From Rhodovulum sp. ES.010 (GTDB lineage Bacteria; Pseudomonadota; Alphaproteobacteria; Rhodobacterales; Rhodobacteraceae), in assembly GCF_900142935.1 (NCBI RefSeq), contig NZ_FSRS01000001.1:258001-322000 (forward strand): a stretch of 64,000 nt of DNA, written 5' to 3'. Both the position numbers and the translations under genes were made by a program. Below are positions 55,809 to 64,000 of the stretch, piece after piece (the first letter of the stretch is position 1; every line of letters starts with the position of its first letter). The notes beneath the pieces were generated by a model that was given only the letters and a program-made list of their open reading frames with translations, did no database searches and was not told the origin of the DNA.

Positions 55809-57857
55809 CTATTGCTCCAGCCACCACTGCTGGGCCCGGTAGGGATAGGTCCAGTAGTAGTCGTAGGCCTTGGCGGTGAACTGCGGCACGTTCTTCAGCG
55901 CGTTGGTGTAGACCACCGGCTCGGGGATCTCGGCGACGATCCCGATCTTGATGAGGTTGTCGAGATGGATCTTCATCATCTCGGCGCCCAGCGCGTTGCT
56001 CTCCTCGCTGCCCAGCGGGTGCCGGGTGAACTCGGCCGCCGCCGCAAAGAGCCGCTTGATATCGGCCGGCGGCTCGATGCCTTCCGCGCCGTCGGTCTCG
56101 ATCCAGGTGGCCCAGTCGGCGTGGCCCTTGGGGTTGAACGGATCGCCCGGGAACAGCGCGTCGGTCGCGTCCTGGCTGATGTTCGGCCCCGATACGCCGT
56201 CGTTCTTCCAGGTCAGCACGTCGACCTCGTTGGCGTTCGCCGCGGCGCGGTACTCGTCCGAGGTCACCTCGCGCACGTCGACCTGAAGGCCGAGATCGGA
56301 CCAGTAGCCCGCGGTCAGCTCATGGAGCTGCGAGGCCGTGCCCTGGCTGGCGAAGACGATGCGGATCGACAGCGGCTTGCCGTCGGGGCGCTGGCGCACC
56401 CCGTCGCTGCCGCGCGCCAGCCCCATCTCGTCCAGAAGCGCGTTGGCCCGGTCGGGATCGTAGTCCACGAACACCGCCAGGTCCTCGGGCGACAGGAACG
56501 GCACGGTCATGTGCTCGGCCGCCGCGGTCTGCATCGGCTTGCCCTGGCCGAGATAGACGATCTCGTTGATCTCGTCCCGGTCGAGCCCCAGCGACAGCGC
56601 CTGGCTGAACCGCACGTCCGAGAAGATCGCGCGCAGCACCGGGTCCTTGTGGGTGCGGTTGAAGCTGTAATAGGGTGACTGGCCCAGCGTCGGGGTCAGC
56701 GCGACGGTGTAGTCGCCCTTGGCCTCGTTCTCCTTCAGCAGCGGAAAGTCGTTGAGCTGCATCGCCTGCTGCTTCCAGGTGACCTCGCCGTTCATGATGC
56801 GCAGGTTCACCACCTCGCGCTCGGGCACGTAGTCCTCCCGGATTTCCGAGATGTAGGGCAGCTGGTGGCCGGCGGTGTCGACCATGTGGAAATAGGGGTT
56901 GGCGACGAGGTGGCGGCCTTCGGTGTCCTCCTCCACCAGGATATGCGATTCCAGCGTCGGCATGACGCCCACGCCGATCCCGGCGACCTTGTCGGCATCC
57001 TTCATCAGCGGCGAGGGCACGTCCCTCCAGTCGGAATTTCCGTAGAAGAAGTTCACCGCCTCGGCCTCGCTGGCGAAGCCGTGCTCGGCGCGCAGCTCGG
57101 CGGCACCCTCGTTGTACTTGTCGAGGTAGCGGCCGAGGACGTGCTTGGGCAGAAAGGTCTGGCCGTAGTCGATCGCCCAGCGGTTCAAGAGGTTCGGCTG
57201 CGCCACCGGGAAGGTGAAGCGAACGGTGGTCCCGTCCAGCGCCTCGACCGTGGCGGGCTTGCCGTCGAACAGCCAGCGGCCGGGCGCCTTCTCGATGACG
57301 TTGGGGTTCATCAGCACGTCGTTGTACCAGAACGCCACGTCCTCGGCGGTGAACGGGGCGCCGTCCGACCACTTGTGACCGGCGCGCAGCGTAAAGGTGA
57401 GCTGGGTGAAATCGTCGTTCCACGCCCAGGATTTCGCGACGTTCGGCACGATGGTCTGCAGGTCGTCGGAATAGCGCACCAGGTTGACGTGGCGGACCGA
57501 CAAAAGGTCCGAGGTGCCCGACTCGGTGCCGCGCGACAGGCCCACCAGCGTGCCGCCATAGGCCCCGATCGCCTCGTAGGGGGCGACCACCAGCGGCTCC
57601 TCGGGCAGGCGCTCTTCGACGGGCGGCAGATCGCCGTTGCCCAGGATCTCTCCGTTCAGGGTCGCGATCTCGGGGTTTTCGGCGAATCCGAGGTCGCACC
57701 CGGCCTTCGACTCGAACTCGGCGAGCTCGAATTGCTGCGGATGGTCGGGCGTCAGGCCCCGCATGTCGGCGACAGTGACGGCGGGGCACTCGGCCAGCGC
57801 GGGCAGGGCCAGCGTCAGCAGCGCCGCCCCGGACAGAAGGAGAGCTTTCGAGGTCAT
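55809..57857 (-). CDS. Large periplasmic substrate-binding protein, SBP_5 family
   Basis: 682 residues; ordinary OppA/DppA proteins have about 520-545, so this is a large cluster-C-type member. The signal peptide is 1-22 (ending LPALAEC). SBP_5 segments include WAWNDDFTQLTFTLRAGHKWSDGAPFTAEDV. An N-terminal extension (about 25-105) precedes the usual domain. Position with phnW and phnX suggests it captures a phosphonate such as 2-AEP or a phosphono-peptide; the ligand cannot be read from sequence. GGAG lies before the ATG and an LTTR-type site lies upstream. Confidence 0.9.
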   Translation of the reverse strand: MTSKALLLSGAALLTLALPALAECPAVTVADMRGLTPDHPQQFELAEFESKAGCDLGFAENPEIATLNGEILGNGDLPPVEERLPEEPLVVAPYEAIGAYGGTLVGLSRGTESGTSDLLSVRHVNLVRYSDDLQTIVPNVAKSWAWNDDFTQLTFTLRAGHKWSDGAPFTAEDVAFWYNDVLMNPNVIEKAPGRWLFDGKPATVEALDGTTVRFTFPVAQPNLLNRWAIDYGQTFLPKHVLGRYLDKYNEGAAELRAEHGFASEAEAVNFFYGNSDWRDVPSPLMKDADKVAGIGVGVMPTLESHILVEEDTEGRHLVANPYFHMVDTAGHQLPYISEIREDYVPEREVVNLRIMNGEVTWKQQAMQLNDFPLLKENEAKGDYTVALTPTLGQSPYYSFNRTHKDPVLRAIFSDVRFSQALSLGLDRDEINEIVYLGQGKPMQTAAAEHMTVPFLSPEDLAVFVDYDPDRANALLDEMGLARGSDGVRQRPDGKPLSIRIVFASQGTASQLHELTAGYWSDLGLQVDVREVTSDEYRAAANANEVDVLTWKNDGVSGPNISQDATDALFPGDPFNPKGHADWATWIETDGAEGIEPPADIKRLFAAAAEFTRHPLGSEESNALGAEMMKIHLDNLIKIGIVAEIPEPVVYTNALKNVPQFTAKAYDYYWTYPYRAQQWWLEQ

Positions 57858-57932
57858 GGCGGACTCCGTTGGGCATGATGACCCGCGCGTGGTGCCGCCC
57901 CCATATGACAGATGCGTAAAACGGCCCGATAT

Positions 57933-57947
57933 ATAGCCAAACGTTAT
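57933..57947. promoter_or_regulatory. Candidate LysR-type (T-N11-A) site ahead of the binding-protein gene
   Basis: ATA-N9-TAT (ATAGCCAAACGTTAT) contains the T-N11-A core of LysR-type sites. It overlaps the lysR stop and lies 75 bases before the SBP start, where the neighbouring LysR protein could act. Confidence 0.45.
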
Positions 57948-58858
57948 GAATTGCCGCCCGTCACGGTTCCGTCATGCTTGTCGAGGGCGCGCGCGATGAA
58001 CGCCTCGACCGCCGCCACGCGGGCCATGTGTTGCGGACACACGACGAAATGCCGGGCCGTCAGGCGCCCGTCGCCGATGGTGATGGGGACGAGGCCCTCG
58101 GTTGCCGTCAATTCGGCGCGCATCGCCACGCCAAGGCCCACGCCTTCGCGCACCATCGCCACGATGGAGCCCCAGGAGCCGAGCGCGAGCACCGGGTTGA
58201 GCTCGATTCGCGCGAGTCTGGCAGCACCCTCGAAAAGTTGCCGCGTGCCCGAGCCTTTCTCGCGCGTGATCAGCGGCAGTCCCGCGATGTCGTCCCAATC
58301 CGCCCGTCCGCGCGCGGCCAGGGGGTGATCGGGGCGCGCGACCAGGACGATGGGCGTCTCGACCAGCGGGGCGCCGTGCATCTGCGCGGGAAGTTCGCGC
58401 CCGGTGACCAGGCCGAGATCGAGCCGCCCCGCGTCGAGCCCGGCGAGCACGTCGCGGGAGGCCAGAGACCGTGCCTCGATCTCGATCGCCGGGAAGGCCG
58501 CCATGAAGCTTCCGATCACCGGCATGGCCAACTGGTAGGTGGAATAGCCGATGCGCAGCGCGCCCTTCTGCACGCTGCGGGTCGAAAGGAAGCTCGCCTC
58601 GATATCGCCGTAAAGCGCCAGCAAGGCGCGGATCTGCGGCAACACGGCCGTCAGCGCCGGGGCAGGGCGGATCGAGTCGCCGAACCGGTCGAACAGCACG
58701 GCCCGCGCCGCGCGTTCGGCGGTCGAGACATGGGTAGAGACCGACGGCTGCGACACCCCCAGCGACTTGGCGGCGGCCGAGAAGCTGCCGCAGCGCACCA
58801 CGGCCTCGATGGCGCGCAGCTGCGCGATGCTCAGCCCCTTTGACGTCCTGCCCTTCAT
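57944..58858 (-). CDS. LysR family regulator of aminoethylphosphonate catabolism
   Basis: 304 residues. The N-terminal helix-turn-helix is LSIAQLRAIEAVVRCGSFSAAAKSLGVSQPSVSTHV (about 9-44); a C-terminal inducer-binding domain follows. LysR regulators of this general type accompany phnWX loci. It reads in the same direction as the operon, 86 bases upstream, rather than divergently. The ATG at 58858 (MKGRTSKGLSI) is preferred over an upstream Arg/His-rich extension. Confidence 0.88.
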   Translation of the reverse strand: MKGRTSKGLSIAQLRAIEAVVRCGSFSAAAKSLGVSQPSVSTHVSTAERAARAVLFDRFGDSIRPAPALTAVLPQIRALLALYGDIEASFLSTRSVQKGALRIGYSTYQLAMPVIGSFMAAFPAIEIEARSLASRDVLAGLDAGRLDLGLVTGRELPAQMHGAPLVETPIVLVARPDHPLAARGRADWDDIAGLPLITREKGSGTRQLFEGAARLARIELNPVLALGSWGSIVAMVREGVGLGVAMRAELTATEGLVPITIGDGRLTARHFVVCPQHMARVAAVEAFIARALDKHDGTVTGGNS

Positions 58859-58948
58859 GCCCCTGCGCCGATGCCGTTCATCCCGTTCATACTGCAGTTC
58901 GGGGCTGCGGTGAATTGGATGGATCGCCCGCCGCAAGGGCCACGCGCG

Positions 58949-60202
58949 TCAGCCCGCCACAAGTATCGGCAGGTAGGCGATGGCGGCCAGCACCGTGAGC
59001 AGGACGAGGAGGTAGGGCACCACCGCGCGCGAGATCCGTTCCAGGCCCAGCCCGGTGACCGACGAGGCGACGTAAAGGTTGATCGCGACCGGCGGCGTGA
59101 TCATCCCGATGGCCAGCCCCACCACCATGATGATGCCGAAATGCACCGGGTCGAGCCCCAGTTGCAGGGCCAGCGGCAGCAGGATCGGCGTCAGGATGAT
59201 CAGCGCCGAGGCGGTCTCGATGAAGATGCCGGTCAGCAGGATCAGCACCAGCATCATCGCCAGCACCACCATGCCGTTGGCCGACACCCCCAGCACCAGA
59301 TCGGCGATCCGCGCCGGCACCTGCCAGTTCGACAGCGTCCAGCTCAGCGCCGCCGAGGCCGAGATCACGAACATGATGACCGCCGTCGTGACGGCCGCGC
59401 GCACGAATAGCCGGTAGATATCGGCCAGCCCCAGGTCGCGGTAGATGAAGAGCGACACGATGATCGCGTAGTTTACGGCGATCACCGCGGCCTCGCTGGG
59501 GGTGAAGATGCCGGAAAAGATGCCGCCAAGGATGATGACCGGCGTCAGAAGGCCCCAGAACGCCGCGCGAAACGTCCGCCAGATGGTGCGGGGCGAAAAC
59601 GCGCTGCCGCGCGGATAGGCGCGCCGGTGCCCCTGCACCAGCGCCAGCCCGATCAGCCCCAGCCCCATCGCGAGGCCGGGCAGGAAGCCGCTGAGAAACA
59701 GCTTCGACACCGATTCCTGCGCGATCACCGCGTAGATGATCATCGGCACCGAGGGCGGGATCACCACGCCGATGGTGCCGCCCGCCGCGATCAGGCTGGC
59801 GGCGGAGGCGGGGTCGTAGCCCTTGCGCGTGAGTTCCGGCACCAGGGTCGAGCCGACCGCCGCCGTGGTCGCCGCCCCCGAACCCGAGATCGCCGCAAAG
59901 AACATCGAGGCCAGCACCGAGACGATCGACAGCCCGCCCTTGAGAAACCCGATCAGCGCATCGGCCAGCGCGACCAGGCGGGCGCTGACCTGCCCCTGGG
60001 CCATGATGTCGCCCGCCAGGATGAACATCGGCACCGCGACCAGCGCGAAGGAGTCGACGCCCGAGAACATCTGCTGCGGCAGTACCAACAGCGGCACGCC
60101 GTCGGCCCGCAGCGCCACCATCGTCGCCCCCCCGATGGCCAGCGCGACCGGCAGGCCCATCAGCAACAGAAGGAAGAACAGGCCGAAGAGAAGCAGGCTC
60201 AT
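58949..60202 (-). CDS. dctM: TRAP transporter large permease subunit (second system)
   Basis: 417 residues, about 12 helices. Family signatures are FALVAVPMFILAGDIM, AISGSGAATTAAVGSTLVPEL and GTIGVVIPPSVPMIIY, and GMITPPVAINLYVASS near the C-terminus. It overlaps the DctQ gene by ATGA. It lies 90 bases before lysR on the same strand, so the TRAP genes may be read into the phosphonate locus. Substrate not known. Confidence 0.92.
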   Translation of the reverse strand: MSLLLFGLFFLLLLMGLPVALAIGGATMVALRADGVPLLVLPQQMFSGVDSFALVAVPMFILAGDIMAQGQVSARLVALADALIGFLKGGLSIVSVLASMFFAAISGSGAATTAAVGSTLVPELTRKGYDPASAASLIAAGGTIGVVIPPSVPMIIYAVIAQESVSKLFLSGFLPGLAMGLGLIGLALVQGHRRAYPRGSAFSPRTIWRTFRAAFWGLLTPVIILGGIFSGIFTPSEAAVIAVNYAIIVSLFIYRDLGLADIYRLFVRAAVTTAVIMFVISASAALSWTLSNWQVPARIADLVLGVSANGMVVLAMMLVLILLTGIFIETASALIILTPILLPLALQLGLDPVHFGIIMVVGLAIGMITPPVAINLYVASSVTGLGLERISRAVVPYLLVLLTVLAAIAYLPILVAG

Positions 60203-60702
60203 TCCACGGGCTCCGTGGGGGCTGGCCGCCGCCCGGTCAGCGCCAGCCGGACGAGGTCCGACAACGCCAGCACGGCCATCAGCACGGCGCTGAGCGGGAT
60301 CACCGCGTAGACATAGGTCATCGGCACCCGCAGCGCGGCCGATTTCTGAAAACTCTGCATCGCCATGTAGTCCCGTGCGATCCAGGCCAGCGCCAGAAGG
60401 AAGGCGATGCCGGCGACCAGCGCCGTTCCCGTGACCAGCCGCCCCGTGCGGTCGGGTAGCCGGTCGACCAGCACGCCGACCGCGATATGCCGGTGCTGCT
60501 GCCAGGCCAGAACGGCGCCCAGGAAGGTCAGCCAGACCAGAAGGAACCGCGCCACCTCTTCGGTCCAGCCCACCGCGGTGAACGCCACGCGCGAGACGAT
60601 CTGCAACGTGATCACCGCGATGAGCGCCGCCATCCCCGCCGCAAGGACGGGGCGCAGGACCGCGCCGATGGCGCGGTCCATCAGGCCGAAGAGGCGCAGC
60701 AC
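60199..60702 (-). CDS. dctQ: TRAP transporter small permease subunit (second system)
   Basis: 167 residues from a GTG (60702) that directly follows the dctP stop; an ATG eight codons on (60681) is an alternative. There are four helices, with FTAVGWTEEVARFLLVWLTFLG as the family signature. No long insertion, unlike the dctQ at 27887-28588, so the two systems belong to different TRAP groups. Confidence 0.85.
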   Translation of the reverse strand: MLRLFGLMDRAIGAVLRPVLAAGMAALIAVITLQIVSRVAFTAVGWTEEVARFLLVWLTFLGAVLAWQQHRHIAVGVLVDRLPDRTGRLVTGTALVAGIAFLLALAWIARDYMAMQSFQKSAALRVPMTYVYAVIPLSAVLMAVLALSDLVRLALTGRRPAPTEPVE

Positions 60703-60703
60703 G

Positions 60704-61705
60704 TCAGTCCAGCTCGGCGCGGATACGGTCGAGATAGTCGCCGAACCGCGCGCCGTATTTCTCGTAGACCGGCGCCACCGCCGCCTGGAACGCCGACAGG
60801 TCGGCATCCTCGATCACCGCCATGCCGCTGGCCTTCAGGTCCTCCAGCTGCTTGGCTTCCATCTCGGCATTGACCGCGCGTTCATGGGCGGCCGCCTCGC
60901 GCGCGGCCTGAACGACCACCTCCTGCGCGGGTTCGGGCAGCTTGCTCCAGGCCGGCATCCCCATCACGAAGACCGCCGGCGCATAGGTGTGGCGCGTCAT
61001 GGTCATGTGGGTCTGGGTCTCGTTCAGCTTGAAGGAATGGACCACGCCGACCGGGTTTTCCTGCCCGTCGATGGTGCCCTGCTGCATCGCGGTCAGCGCC
61101 TCGGTCCAGGCCATCGGAATTGCGTTGGCGCCCAGTTCGCGGAAGGTGTCGGTATAGACCGGGTTCTCCATCACCCGGATGCGCAGCCCGTCCAGGTCGG
61201 CGGGGCTTTCCACCGGGCGCTGGCTGTTGGTCAGGTTGCGGAACCCGCGCTCGGCATAGGCAAGGCCCTTTAGGTTCACGTCCGAAAGCCGGTCCAGCAG
61301 TTCCTGCCCGATCTCGCCGTCCAGCACCTGATAGGCCGCCTCGCGCGAGGGGAACAGGAAGGGCAGTTCGAACACCGCCATTTCCTCGACGAAATTCGCG
61401 ACGGGGCCGTTGGTGATCACGCCCATGTCCACGCTGCCGATCTGCATGCCCTCCAGCAGCGTGCGTTCGTCGCCCAGCGTCGCGTTGGGGAAGATCTCGA
61501 CCGTCACCTTGCCGTCGGTGCGCTCGGCCACGAGGTCGCGGAACTTCTCGGCCGCGACGTGGAAGCCGTCCTGTTCGTTGACGGCGTGGGCCAGGCGCAG
61601 GGTGACGGGCTCCATCGCGTCGAAGTCAGAGGCGGCGCCGGGCAGCGCGCCGAGCGCGACGGTGGTGCCCAGGGCGGCCGCAAGAAAATGTCGTCTGATC
61701 ATCAT
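60704..61705 (-). CDS. dctP: TRAP transporter periplasmic solute-binding protein (second system)
   Basis: 333 residues. The double ATG (MMIRRHF) starts a signal peptide to about residue 25. LRLAHAVNEQDGFHVAAEKF is the N-terminal signature, and the substrate-anchoring Arg lies in LDGLRIRVMENPVY, followed by GTIDGQENP. GGAAAGGAG precedes the start. First gene of dctPQM-2, with a perfect inverted repeat ahead. Substrate undefined. Confidence 0.91.
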   Translation of the reverse strand: MMIRRHFLAAALGTTVALGALPGAASDFDAMEPVTLRLAHAVNEQDGFHVAAEKFRDLVAERTDGKVTVEIFPNATLGDERTLLEGMQIGSVDMGVITNGPVANFVEEMAVFELPFLFPSREAAYQVLDGEIGQELLDRLSDVNLKGLAYAERGFRNLTNSQRPVESPADLDGLRIRVMENPVYTDTFRELGANAIPMAWTEALTAMQQGTIDGQENPVGVVHSFKLNETQTHMTMTRHTYAPAVFVMGMPAWSKLPEPAQEVVVQAAREAAAHERAVNAEMEAKQLEDLKASGMAVIEDADLSAFQAAVAPVYEKYGARFGDYLDRIRAELD

Positions 61706-61983
61706 CGGGTCTCCTTTCCGAGTCGTTTCCGTTCATTCGACGGAAATATATGGTGCGTCAACCGCCTGCGTTCCGGGGCGGGGCCGGAACTGCCGGTACC
61801 GTCCTGTCGGGGCGCGCCCGGGCCGCCCTCATGCCGCCCGTGCCCGCCGCCAGCTTCCGAGGCGCACGGGCAGGGGCAAGACCCGGCCCGGCGTGGCCCC
61901 TGGTGCGGGCGCTGCCGAATGGATGGACCTTGGGCGGCAAACGGCGGCTGGCGAAAGCGACGGTTAGGGTGTAAGCGACGGCC
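61706..61983. other. 278-base divergent region between dctP-2 and dusA
   Basis: No convincing gene. The dctP-proximal 60 bases are A/T-richer with TTGACG (minus strand, 61761-61756) as a possible -35; the rest is GC-rich with short palindromes. Confidence 0.4.
61726..61746. promoter_or_regulatory. Perfect inverted repeat, probable operator of the second TRAP operon
   Basis: TTTCCGT-N7-ACGGAAA lies 21 bases ahead of dctP-2 and overlaps the expected -10 of a TTGACG-17-GAATGA promoter, a repressor-type position. The arms recall IclR/GntR-type operators. Confidence 0.55.
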
Positions 61984-62985
61984 ATGGAGAAACAGCGGCA
62001 AGATATCGTGCCCTGGCGCCTGTCCGTCGCCCCGATGATGGACTGGACCGACCGGCATTGCCGGTATTTCCACCGGCTGATGTCCGCGCACACGCTGCTC
62101 TATACCGAGATGGTCACCGCGCCCGCGCTGGTGCGCGGCGAGGCGCGCCACCTGCTGGCCTTCGACCCGGCCGAGCACCCGGTCGCCGTGCAGCTGGGCG
62201 GCTCGGACCCGAAGGAACTGGCCGAGGCCGCGCGGATCGCCTGCGACGAAGGCTATGACGAGGTCAATCTCAATGTCGGCTGCCCGTCGGACCGGGTGCA
62301 GTCGGGCACCTTCGGGGCGGTGCTGATGAAAACGCCCGCGCTGGTCGCCGAGTGCGTGGCGGCGATGGCGGCCGCGTCCTCTGTCGAGGTCACGGTCAAA
62401 TGCCGGATCGGGGTAGACGACCAGGACCCGCGCGAGGTCCTGCCCGGCTTTCTCGAAACCGTCGCGGCGGCGGGCGTCTCGCGGTTCGTCGTCCACGCGC
62501 GCAAGGCCTGGCTGCAGGGGTTGAGCCCGAAGGAGAACCGGGACGTCCCGCCGCTCGACTACGGGCTGGTGGCCGAGATGAAGCGCGCCTTTCCGGCGCT
62601 CGAAATCTGCATCAACGGCGGCGTTCAGAGCCTTGATGCCGCGCGGGATTTCCTCGCCGGCGGGCTTGACGGGGCGATGATCGGGCGCGCGGCCTATCAC
62701 GATCCGGCCGCGATCCTGCTGCCGGCCGACGAAGCGATCTTCGGCGTGCCCGGCCAGACGTCGCGGCACCGGGTCGTGGAGGAGATGAAGCCCTATATCG
62801 CGCGCCACCTCGCGACGGGCGGGCGGCTGCACGCGGTCACCCGGCACATGCTGGGGCTGTTCGCGGGCCGGCCCGGGGCGCGCGCCTGGCGCCGCGTGCT
62901 CAGCGAGGGGGCGACACGGCCGGGCGCGGGGCTCGAGCTGCTGGACGAGGCGCTGCGCCAGCGCGACGGCGCGCGCGCCGCCTGA
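61984..62985 (+). CDS. dusA: tRNA-dihydrouridine(20/20a) synthase DusA
   Basis: 333 residues. A TIM barrel binds FMN: SVAPMMDWTDRHCRYF opens it, EVNLNVGCPSDRVQSGTFGAVLM holds the catalytic Cys, and VTVKCRIGVDD and NGGVQ follow. DusA-type features (PMMDWTDRH and KAWLQGLSPKENR) place it with DusA rather than DusB or DusC. It reduces uridine 20/20a in the D-loop of tRNA. Confidence 0.94.
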   Translation: MEKQRQDIVPWRLSVAPMMDWTDRHCRYFHRLMSAHTLLYTEMVTAPALVRGEARHLLAFDPAEHPVAVQLGGSDPKELAEAARIACDEGYDEVNLNVGCPSDRVQSGTFGAVLMKTPALVAECVAAMAAASSVEVTVKCRIGVDDQDPREVLPGFLETVAAAGVSRFVVHARKAWLQGLSPKENRDVPPLDYGLVAEMKRAFPALEICINGGVQSLDAARDFLAGGLDGAMIGRAAYHDPAAILLPADEAIFGVPGQTSRHRVVEEMKPYIARHLATGGRLHAVTRHMLGLFAGRPGARAWRRVLSEGATRPGAGLELLDEALRQRDGARAA

Positions 62986-63043
62986 GCCCGCGCCCGCCAC
63001 ATGCCGCTTGCCGCGGGCGCGGCCATGCGCTACCCGGCCCGCG

Positions 63044-63868
63044 ATGCCCGAGCCGACGCTGATCCTTTCGATGCTGGCGCTGCTGCTCGCGATCGGCGCC
63101 GTGGCGGGCGTGATCGCGGGGCTCTTGGGCGTGGGCGGCGGGCTGATCCTGGTGCCGGCCTTCTTCTATGCCTTCTCGGCGCTGGGCTACGACAGCCCGC
63201 ACCTGATGCAGATCTGCCTTGCGACCTCGCTGGCGACGATCATCGTGACCTCGGTGCGCTCGGTCCTGGCGCATCACGCCAAGGGGGCGGTCGACTGGAC
63301 GATCCTGAAGGGCTGGGGGCCGGGGCTGGCGGCGGGCGCGGTGCTGGGCGTGCTGGTGGCCGCGGGGCTGCGCTCGGTCGTGCTGCAGGCCATGTTCGGC
63401 GTGCTGGGGGTGCTGGCCGGCGGCTGGCTGGCCTTCGGCAATCCGAACTGGCGGCTGGCCGAGGCGATGCCCCTGGGCCGGCTGCGCGCGGCGCTGTCGG
63501 CGCTGGTGGGGTTTCTCGCGGTGCTGATGGGCATCGGCGGCGGGCTGTTCGGCGTGCCGCTGATGACCGCCTACAACCAGCCGATCCACCGGGCCGTCGC
63601 CACGGCGGCGGGGTTCGGGGTCGCGATCGCCGGGCCCTCCGTGCTGGGCTTTCTCGCGATGCAGATCCCGCCCGAGGGCCGGCCACCGCTCACGGTCGGC
63701 GCGGTGAACCTGCCGGCCTTCGCGGTGATCGTGGGGATGACCTTCCTGACCGCGCCGCTCGGCGTGCGGCTCGCCCACCGGCTCGATCCGCGGCCGCTGC
63801 GCCGGGTCTTCGCGCTGTTCGCGCTGGTCGTGGCGGGCAACATGCTGCGAAAGGCGGTCGGGCTCTGA
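63044..63868 (+). CDS. TauE/SafE (DUF81) family membrane permease
   Basis: 274 residues, about eight helices in two repeats. The repeat signatures are AGVIAGLLGVGGGLILVPAFFY (about 17-38) and VLMGIGGGLFGVPLMTAYNQP (second half). The family exports or takes up sulfite, sulfonates or organic anions. The ATG at 63044 begins MPEPTLILS, directly before the first helix. 59 bases after dusA, possibly read together. Confidence 0.9.
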   Translation: MPEPTLILSMLALLLAIGAVAGVIAGLLGVGGGLILVPAFFYAFSALGYDSPHLMQICLATSLATIIVTSVRSVLAHHAKGAVDWTILKGWGPGLAAGAVLGVLVAAGLRSVVLQAMFGVLGVLAGGWLAFGNPNWRLAEAMPLGRLRAALSALVGFLAVLMGIGGGLFGVPLMTAYNQPIHRAVATAAGFGVAIAGPSVLGFLAMQIPPEGRPPLTVGAVNLPAFAVIVGMTFLTAPLGVRLAHRLDPRPLRRVFALFALVVAGNMLRKAVGL

Positions 63869-63873
63869 CCGCG

Positions 63874-64000
63874 TCAGGACCGCGCGAGGCGCGGGCGACG
63901 GGCCGGCAGCTCGTCCATCACCCGGCGGCGGTCCTCGGGGCGCATCCGGCTCCAGGCGCCGATCTCGTCCATCGAGCGCAGGCAGCCGATGCACAGCCGG
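63874..64000 (-). CDS. DUF1289 protein, C-terminal part
   Basis: Cut by the window end. The last 41 codons read RLCIGCLRSMDEIGAWSRM then RPEDRRRVMDELPARR, which matches the C-terminal CxGCxRTxDEIxxW motif of DUF1289, small Cys-rich proteins of unknown, possibly Fe-S-related, function. Stop at 63874-63876, five bases after the converging permease gene. Confidence 0.85.
   Translation of the reverse strand, partial: RLCIGCLRSMDEIGAWSRMRPEDRRRVMDELPARRPRLARS

Overview
The window reads as chromosome of a Rhodobacteraceae/Roseobacteraceae member (Alphaproteobacteria): very high GC, tightly packed operons with ATGA and TGATG overlaps, and family-typical gene sets. These include dnaB-alr-mlaEF-pqiA-radA, infC with an [14 protein letters not shown] N-terminus, a DUF1127 protein, a short LOV protein, TRAP transporters and a coxSLM cluster. 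I see no rRNA, tRNA, CRISPR array, transposase or integrase.

Region by region. 1-7.7 kb (minus strand): start of radA, a PqiA-like membrane protein, the MlaF/MlaE lipid ABC transporter, alr, dnaB, pyrE and pyrC. 7.7-13 kb: small membrane and DUF1127 proteins, a conserved protein of unknown function, a LysE exporter, a periplasmic aldose dehydrogenase and glutaryl-CoA dehydrogenase. 13.1-22.9 kb (plus strand): a form II carbon-monoxide-dehydrogenase-like molybdenum hydroxylase (coxS-coxL-coxM, active-site motif AYRGAGR) with its maturation genes (MoxR ATPase, VWA protein, XdhC, a molybdopterin-binding protein). Inside this cluster sit a split YeeE/YedE sulfur transporter and, between coxE and the transporter, a non-coding gap. 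That gap holds a perfect FNR box, a -10 element and a strong terminator whose loop carries a CCCUCCCUCCC sequence. I read it as an oxygen-controlled small RNA. A perfect ATTC-N8-GAAT operator follows, just before the transporter genes.

22.9-30 kb: infC (start decided as AUA), an Ala/Glu-rich membrane-anchored protein, ferredoxin-NADP reductase, a cysteine-free Crp/Fnr-family regulator and a DctPQM TRAP transporter. 30-36 kb: small proteins, tpiA, an A-type Fe-S carrier, a periplasmic glycerophosphodiesterase, sufT, and a short LOV photoreceptor tail-to-tail with an alternative oxidase. 36-43.7 kb: a stress and ion island (tandem universal stress protein, HTH protein, CPA2-RCK antiporter, P-type ATPase, a kinase/AAA fusion) that also holds a decayed RTX-like tail. 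43.9-48.5 kb: an arsenic operon with an ArsR-ArsC fusion, arsenate-pathway GAPDH, a DUF6998-like protein, ArsJ and Acr3.

48.5-61.7 kb (minus strand): a 2-aminoethylphosphonate degradation locus (phnW, phnX and a PHP hydrolase) joined to a peptide/opine-type ABC transporter with an unusually large binding protein, a LysR regulator and, upstream, a second TRAP transporter. 61.9-64 kb: dusA, a TauE/SafE permease and the end of a DUF1289 gene.

As a whole the window suits a metabolically flexible aerobe or facultative anaerobe that scavenges trace gases or related substrates, reduced sulfur, dicarboxylates and organophosphonates, with redox- and light-linked control. The most novel candidates are the FNR-driven anti-Shine-Dalgarno RNA inside the cox cluster, the SqrR-type operator next to it, and the phosphonate locus with its peptide-type importer.
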